The notes under the pieces: generated by a model | What the model was told of the DNA's origin: nothing | Seen by the model: the letters and a program-made list of their open reading frames with translations, nothing else | Databases searched by the model: none | In this document: positions 60,845-64,000 of the stretch, piece by piece | Numbering within the stretch: position 1 is the stretch's first letter | Layout of the letters: each line of letters begins with the position of its first letter | Program-made: the position numbers and the translations under genes | Source: DALYDK01 sp031973215 | Lineage (GTDB): Bacteria > Patescibacteriota > Saccharimonadia > Saccharimonadales > CAIOMD01 | Assembly (NCBI GenBank): GCA_031973215.1 | Contig: DALYDK010000004.1 | Span: forward strand, 1 to 64,000 | Direction: 5' to 3' | Length of the DNA: 64,000 bases

Positions 60845-62070
60845 TTTTTTGCAGTTCTAAATAAGTCTTCTAAGATTTTTTCTACAATTTTTGTAAAGCT
60901 ATTTTTAGGGTTATTATGACGCGTCACCTTGTTATTGCTCGTATTAACCTCTACGCGACATTCAGGGCATGCAATAGAGCTTCTTTTAACAATGGCATCT
61001 ACTGTTTTTTTACAAAATGGACATGTTACGCATTTCATGCCATCGTTAGTTCTTGTAATGGTTTTAAGCAAAGATTCTTCGGATGTAGATAAGTAACCTC
61101 CACATGAGATAAATTCAAGACCTTCCGCACTGGCTCTTTCTGATGCCAATGAAACCTCTGACTCTATCGAAAGTGTTTTGGCGCCCTTGTTTTCGTACCT
61201 GTAAATCAATGCACTGGCAACCATTTTTGTTAATTGAACTTTTTGACTTAGCCTTTCTGAATAATTGGAATTAGACAGGGCAATTGATTGTAAATTACTC
61301 ATATTATAATCAAGCAGGTCTTTTTGATTTTTTACAAACACATAGGTTTCCAGGTTGCTATAATCAGTTCTACCTTGACGATGCCGCATATTTGTTTTTG
61401 CACTCAGCAAAGTGTCATATTCGCATATTAAAGTATCTAAATCATTAGCACCACAATGAAACCTTAGACCAAGTAAATCCTTAGAGTCGGAAATTGTCTC
61501 TCCTGTAATTTTAGACCATAAATCTAAGTCGGAATTATCAACAGAAGCGGTGGCGAGTATTACGGAGTCATTGTGTTTAGTGTATTGACGAATAAATGCC
61601 AAACGGCGGTGGCTATTAAAACCTTCCTGGTTCACAAAATCCTTGCCATACTTAAGCTCAAGTTCTTCAGGATAGGCAGATATTACCAAAAAACCATCAC
61701 CATTCTTGCCAGATCTGGCTAACTCTTCAACCGCAAGACCTTCTTGATACTCTGCTTCTCTAATTGCAACTAAATCTTTCTGTCGAACATCAAATTTGGC
61801 CTTATTTTTAGTAAGCTCATAAGAATTTTGCCATAAATCTAGTAAGCTCGATCCACCCTTACTGACCAAGCCTGAATCTGTAGATTTAAATTCGAACTCT
61901 GTGCGAATAGGCCCATCAATTATTTCCGCAAATCTAGTTGCCTCTTCGTCTGCTACCTGTTCCAGTAAATTGCTTTCGCCACTCTTGGCAAATTCTTCGA
62001 GCATATTTATGCTCGACATCTCAGGATCGTATCTGAAGTGACTTTTATTGTTTGCTGTTAAGCTATTCAC
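60841..62070 (-). CDS. Zinc-ribbon protein of unknown function
   Basis: 409 aa from a GTG at 62070; an ATG at 62019 (MSSINMLEE) is an alternative. It is soluble. The first half is helical and acidic (EQVADEEATRFAEIIDGPIR), the middle has ARSGKNGDGFLVISAYPEEL and DSVILATASVDNSDLDLW. Near 345-375 a zinc ribbon is formed by CVTCPFCKK and IACPECRVEV. I do not recognise the family. It converges on the Kef gene (4-base overlap). The GTG overlaps the stop of the small zinc-finger frame upstream, which suggests coupled translation. Confidence 0.7.
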   Translation of the reverse strand: MNSLTANNKSHFRYDPEMSSINMLEEFAKSGESNLLEQVADEEATRFAEIIDGPIRTEFEFKSTDSGLVSKGGSSLLDLWQNSYELTKNKAKFDVRQKDLVAIREAEYQEGLAVEELARSGKNGDGFLVISAYPEELELKYGKDFVNQEGFNSHRRLAFIRQYTKHNDSVILATASVDNSDLDLWSKITGETISDSKDLLGLRFHCGANDLDTLICEYDTLLSAKTNMRHRQGRTDYSNLETYVFVKNQKDLLDYNMSNLQSIALSNSNYSERLSQKVQLTKMVASALIYRYENKGAKTLSIESEVSLASERASAEGLEFISCGGYLSTSEESLLKTITRTNDGMKCVTCPFCKKTVDAIVKRSSIACPECRVEVNTSNNKVTRHNNPKNSFTKIVEKILEDLFRTAKN

Positions 62071-62201
62071 TTAACTGATTCAGAGATGTATATACAGTCA
62101 TCCTGCTCGGGACTCTGCCTTTCTGGTGAAATAGTTGTTTGCGGTGGTCTGGCTTGCTAAGAAATAGCTTACAGTTGCGGCACAGCTCATGAATTACACA
62201 T
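62063..62201 (-). pseudogene. Small zinc-finger gene interrupted by a frameshift
   Basis: ATG at 62201 (AGGGA just upstream) reads Met-Cys-Asn-Ser and then TGA. Skipping one base after the third codon opens a frame of about 42 codons to the TAG at 62063. It reads HELCRNCKLFLSKPDHRKQL, then FHQKGRVPSRM and TVYTSLNQLSE. The Cys of MCN, CxxC and the His of PDH/FHQ give a plausible zinc site. The frame ends in AGTGAATAG, overlapping the GTG of the next gene. Possibilities are a broken gene, a programmed +1 shift as in prfB, an ATT start, or a sequencing error. Confidence 0.4.
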
Positions 62202-62254
62202 GATTCCCTAGAACAACAATTTATTAATCACACTTAATTTACAATTATTTGCTT

Positions 62255-62283
62255 ATTATACCCTTTTTTATAAAGGCTGAAAA
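62255..62283 (-). promoter_or_regulatory. Promoter of the zinc-ribbon protein unit
   Basis: Minus-strand TTTTCA (complement of 62278-62283), 17-base spacer, TATAAT (complement of 62255-62260). It lies partly inside the end of the upstream gene and gives a leader of about 45 bases before the ATG at 62201. Confidence 0.6.
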
Positions 62284-62957
62284 CTATTTATGGCATCTGC
62301 AAAAATCTGGGGATTAGGCCTATTGTTCTGATCTACATAAACAAAAAAGAATGTATGTTTTTGACCACTTGAACCTTCCATAGCTTGACCATAGCCGCCG
62401 TCTTTACTAATAGCTGCTGTCTGAACAAATACATTACCAATATCGCATACAAATGGTATGCCCTGCCAACTAGTATTCCAAACCTTGTTCGCATCATTAG
62501 CCGGATTATACTTAGGTGCTCCAGCAAAATCTGAGCAATCGCCCGATAATTGTCCAGGAGTTAGTCTTTTGCCGTCGTTATAAACCATCATTACCTCATC
62601 TACTGCGTAATCTTTTGGAAAAACATCAACAAATATCCTTAAGTACCTTGCGTCATCATTTTTCTTTTTATCTTGCAGTTCATAGTAAACTTGTGTAGCC
62701 AAAGGATTTTTTTTACCGTTATTTTCAAAGGTCGAAGGAACGCTAATTGCAAAATATTCTGTTTTAATGGTTTTTTTTGCGTCTTTTGGAACAAACTGAG
62801 TATCGCTACTTTTTACAAATGTAGCAGTTGTTGATTTATTATTTTTTAGAAAAATGTACCAAGCCCCAATAACTAAAGATATAGCCAAAATAAGTAACAA
62901 AAATGCTGCGGCTTTGTTAGAGATTTTTGGTTTGTTTTTTTTGTAAATTATGTACAT
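62268..62957 (-). CDS. Membrane-anchored extracytoplasmic protein, unknown
   Basis: 229 aa. One transmembrane helix (about 15-37), then a domain of about 190 residues with YFAISVPSTFENNGKKNPL and YLRIFVDVFPKDYAVDEVMM. Two Cys are present (SGDCSDF, FVCDIG). The pattern suggests a small beta-rich lipocalin- or PsbP-like fold, but I cannot name a family. Sixteen bases after the LytR_C protein gene on the same strand. Confidence 0.65.
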   Translation of the reverse strand: MYIIYKKNKPKISNKAAAFLLLILAISLVIGAWYIFLKNNKSTTATFVKSSDTQFVPKDAKKTIKTEYFAISVPSTFENNGKKNPLATQVYYELQDKKKNDDARYLRIFVDVFPKDYAVDEVMMVYNDGKRLTPGQLSGDCSDFAGAPKYNPANDANKVWNTSWQGIPFVCDIGNVFVQTAAISKDGGYGQAMEGSSGQKHTFFFVYVDQNNRPNPQIFADAINSFQPL

Positions 62958-62972
62958 TTTCTAACCTATGAG

Positions 62973-63716
62973 CTAAGGTGCTGGTGAGTTTGGCACAACT
63001 ACAACAAAAGTTGCTCCACTGGGCATAGTCTCGCCCTGAGGCAAACTACCAACAGTATATCCCAGAAGCTCAGCTGTTTTCTTGGCGGCTTCTGGCTCTT
63101 TTCCGGTAACATCGACAACTATTCCTGATGTAATAGCTGTTTGTGGGTTCGTTTTGCTAACAACAACAGCATTGTTAATTTTTTGCTTAATAGCCTGTTC
63201 TGCAGCTTCGGTTTTATCAGCCGGAGCAATGACTGCTATGTTTACAGTGCCAGCTAATATTTTTGAATACTGATCAGAAGAAATTATTTTTTTCTCAGAT
63301 GGCCTGTACAAAACAACAGTGTCAGCTTTTTCATATGCAATTAAAACATCGTTAAGTTTTGCTTCTTTCAAAAACTTAGTATCTTTTTTTAATTGTTCTA
63401 GTGATTTTTCATCTTTAAAAACAACAAATTTTGTCGGTTTTTCTTCATCATAACTAGGTATTTTATAAAGCGCCGACACTTCAGTAACAGTCTTCTTAGT
63501 TCTTTCTTCTTCCGTCATTGTTAGTTCTGTGTATTTATCATCTAATTGTTGATATTTAACAAAATAAAAGCCGCCAAAAATTAATGCAATTAATAGTATT
63601 GCCGTATAAATATATGGAGTTTTTTTCTTGCGCCTTTTTGGCCTTGGTGAATGCGTCACGTCTTTTGAAGTTGTTTGCGGAGCTGATTCTTTTGCTTTAG
63701 GTTTTTCGTCTTTCAT
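62973..63716 (-). CDS. LytR C-terminal-domain protein, membrane-anchored
   Basis: 247 aa. Basic N terminus (SPRPKRRKKK), one transmembrane helix (about 33-52), a middle domain (about 75-180) and a C-terminal LytR_C-like domain (about 195-245) ending TMPSGATFVVVVPNSPAP, which resembles the segment that follows the catalytic domain in LytR-CpsA-Psr proteins. The catalytic LCP domain itself is absent. Probably a cell-wall-associated protein. Confidence 0.7.
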   Translation of the reverse strand: MKDEKPKAKESAPQTTSKDVTHSPRPKRRKKKTPYIYTAILLIALIFGGFYFVKYQQLDDKYTELTMTEEERTKKTVTEVSALYKIPSYDEEKPTKFVVFKDEKSLEQLKKDTKFLKEAKLNDVLIAYEKADTVVLYRPSEKKIISSDQYSKILAGTVNIAVIAPADKTEAAEQAIKQKINNAVVVSKTNPQTAITSGIVVDVTGKEPEAAKKTAELLGYTVGSLPQGETMPSGATFVVVVPNSPAP

Positions 63717-63793
63717 TATTACCTCTTAGTTATTTGTTAGAGTCTTTGACATAATTATAATTCTTAGCCCAATTTAGCACAAGCTTTATAAGA

Positions 63794-64000
63794 TTATTGA
63801 GCTTTTTTCAATATCACCTTAAATGATGAACCAACACCTTCAACGCTGTCTACGCAAATAGAGCCCTCGTTTTTAGACAGTATGCTTTTTGCAATAGACA
63901 AGCCTAGCCCGTACCCCTTTTGACCTTCTTTTGATCTGGAAACATCCGCTCTATAAAACCTATCAAATATATGTTTCATATTTTCTTTTGATATACCTTT
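63794..64000 (-). CDS. Sensor histidine kinase, C-terminal end only
   Basis: 68 codons are visible; the rest lies beyond the right edge. KGISKENMKHIFDRFYRADV is the F box and GQKGYGLGLSIAKSI is the G2 box of the HATPase domain, followed by GVGSSFKVIL. The kinase's sensor and partner regulator cannot be seen. Confidence 0.9.
   Translation of the reverse strand, partial: KGISKENMKHIFDRFYRADVSRSKEGQKGYGLGLSIAKSILSKNEGSICVDSVEGVGSSFKVILKKAQ

Noticed and set aside
62093..62191. 30-codon frame in the third reading frame of the gap before the zinc-ribbon gene
   Set aside because: It overlaps the Cys/His-rich frame, lacks a ribosome-binding site and has no protein-like pattern; the zinc-finger frame is the better candidate.
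1..64000. CRISPR array, insertion sequence or prophage
   Set aside because: No regularly spaced repeats, transposase, integrase or phage structural proteins are visible; the only repeats are the tRNA-derived ones and short operator repeats.

Overview
The window reads as a stretch of chromosome from a Patescibacteria/CPR bacterium, most likely a Saccharibacterium (TM7). The evidence is AT-rich DNA, tightly packed short genes, an archaeal-type (probably non-discriminating) aspartyl-tRNA synthetase, a very short TsaB, a short HrcA, a type IV pilus set without an outer-membrane secretin, and many membrane proteins with no recognisable family. TGA is a normal stop here (pilM and pilW end in it), so this is not one of the CPR lineages that read TGA as glycine. 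I see no insertion sequence, prophage or CRISPR array.

Layout. 1-9.3 kb: tRNA-Pro (cut by the edge), a YmdB-type phosphodiesterase, RNase Y, a sortase-fold protein lacking its catalytic residues, a ZIP metal transporter, tsaB/tsaE, a lamin-tail surface protein, a PRC-barrel protein, recX, a DUF457 membrane protein and recA. 9.4-19.5 kb (+): a type IV pilus operon with PilB and PilC, a strongly expressed pilin with its own promoter and terminator, three minor-pilin-like proteins, PilM/N/O and a PilP-like protein. 19.5-24.4 kb (-): PH-domain membrane protein, ruvB-ruvA-ruvC-yebC, comEC. 24.4-27.7 kb: tRNA-Lys, a membrane protein, DUF192, RimK, a RimB-like protease, a 36-codon prepilin-like peptide gene and a glutamine amidotransferase. 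27.7-32.4 kb: hrcA-grpE-dnaK-GNAT-dnaJ under a perfect CIRCE operator. 32.4-39.9 kb: a guanylate kinase with an altered P-loop, Bcp peroxiredoxin, LepA, MurJ, FtsH, TilS.

39.9-43.1 kb is the oddest part. Between tRNA-Met and tRNA-Ile2 lie a 26-codon gene with its own strong promoter and terminator, a soluble remnant of a P-type ATPase, and a divergent flavoprotein that looks like dihydrolipoamide or mercuric reductase but has lost both redox cysteines. The 3' end of tRNA-Ile2 and its terminator are duplicated at the island's right edge. 43.1-49 kb: FtsB-like protein, initiator tRNA with tRNA fragments downstream, a nucleotidyltransferase, an FMN reductase facing an HxlR regulator, a Dus enzyme, an ABC-2 exporter and small conserved proteins. 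49-64 kb: membrane proteins, an MFS transporter, a MurC-like ligase, a three-gene surface-protein operon, AspRS, a CNNM/CBS protein, a DsbA-like protein, another tiny gene with its own promoter, a Kef antiporter, a zinc-ribbon protein of unknown function preceded by an apparently frameshifted zinc-finger gene, a LytR_C-domain protein and the end of a sensor kinase.

How the genes fit together. Pilus, ComEC, RecA/RecX and RuvABC sit within 17 kb and together would allow DNA uptake and recombination. RNase Y/YmdB, the HrcA regulon, FtsH and LepA are housekeeping. A recurring sequence pattern is a TATAAT-like -10 element only 6-11 bases before the start codon of many genes, with no Shine-Dalgarno sequence, which points to widespread leaderless mRNAs. 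All functions are inferred from reading the sequence; no database search was run.
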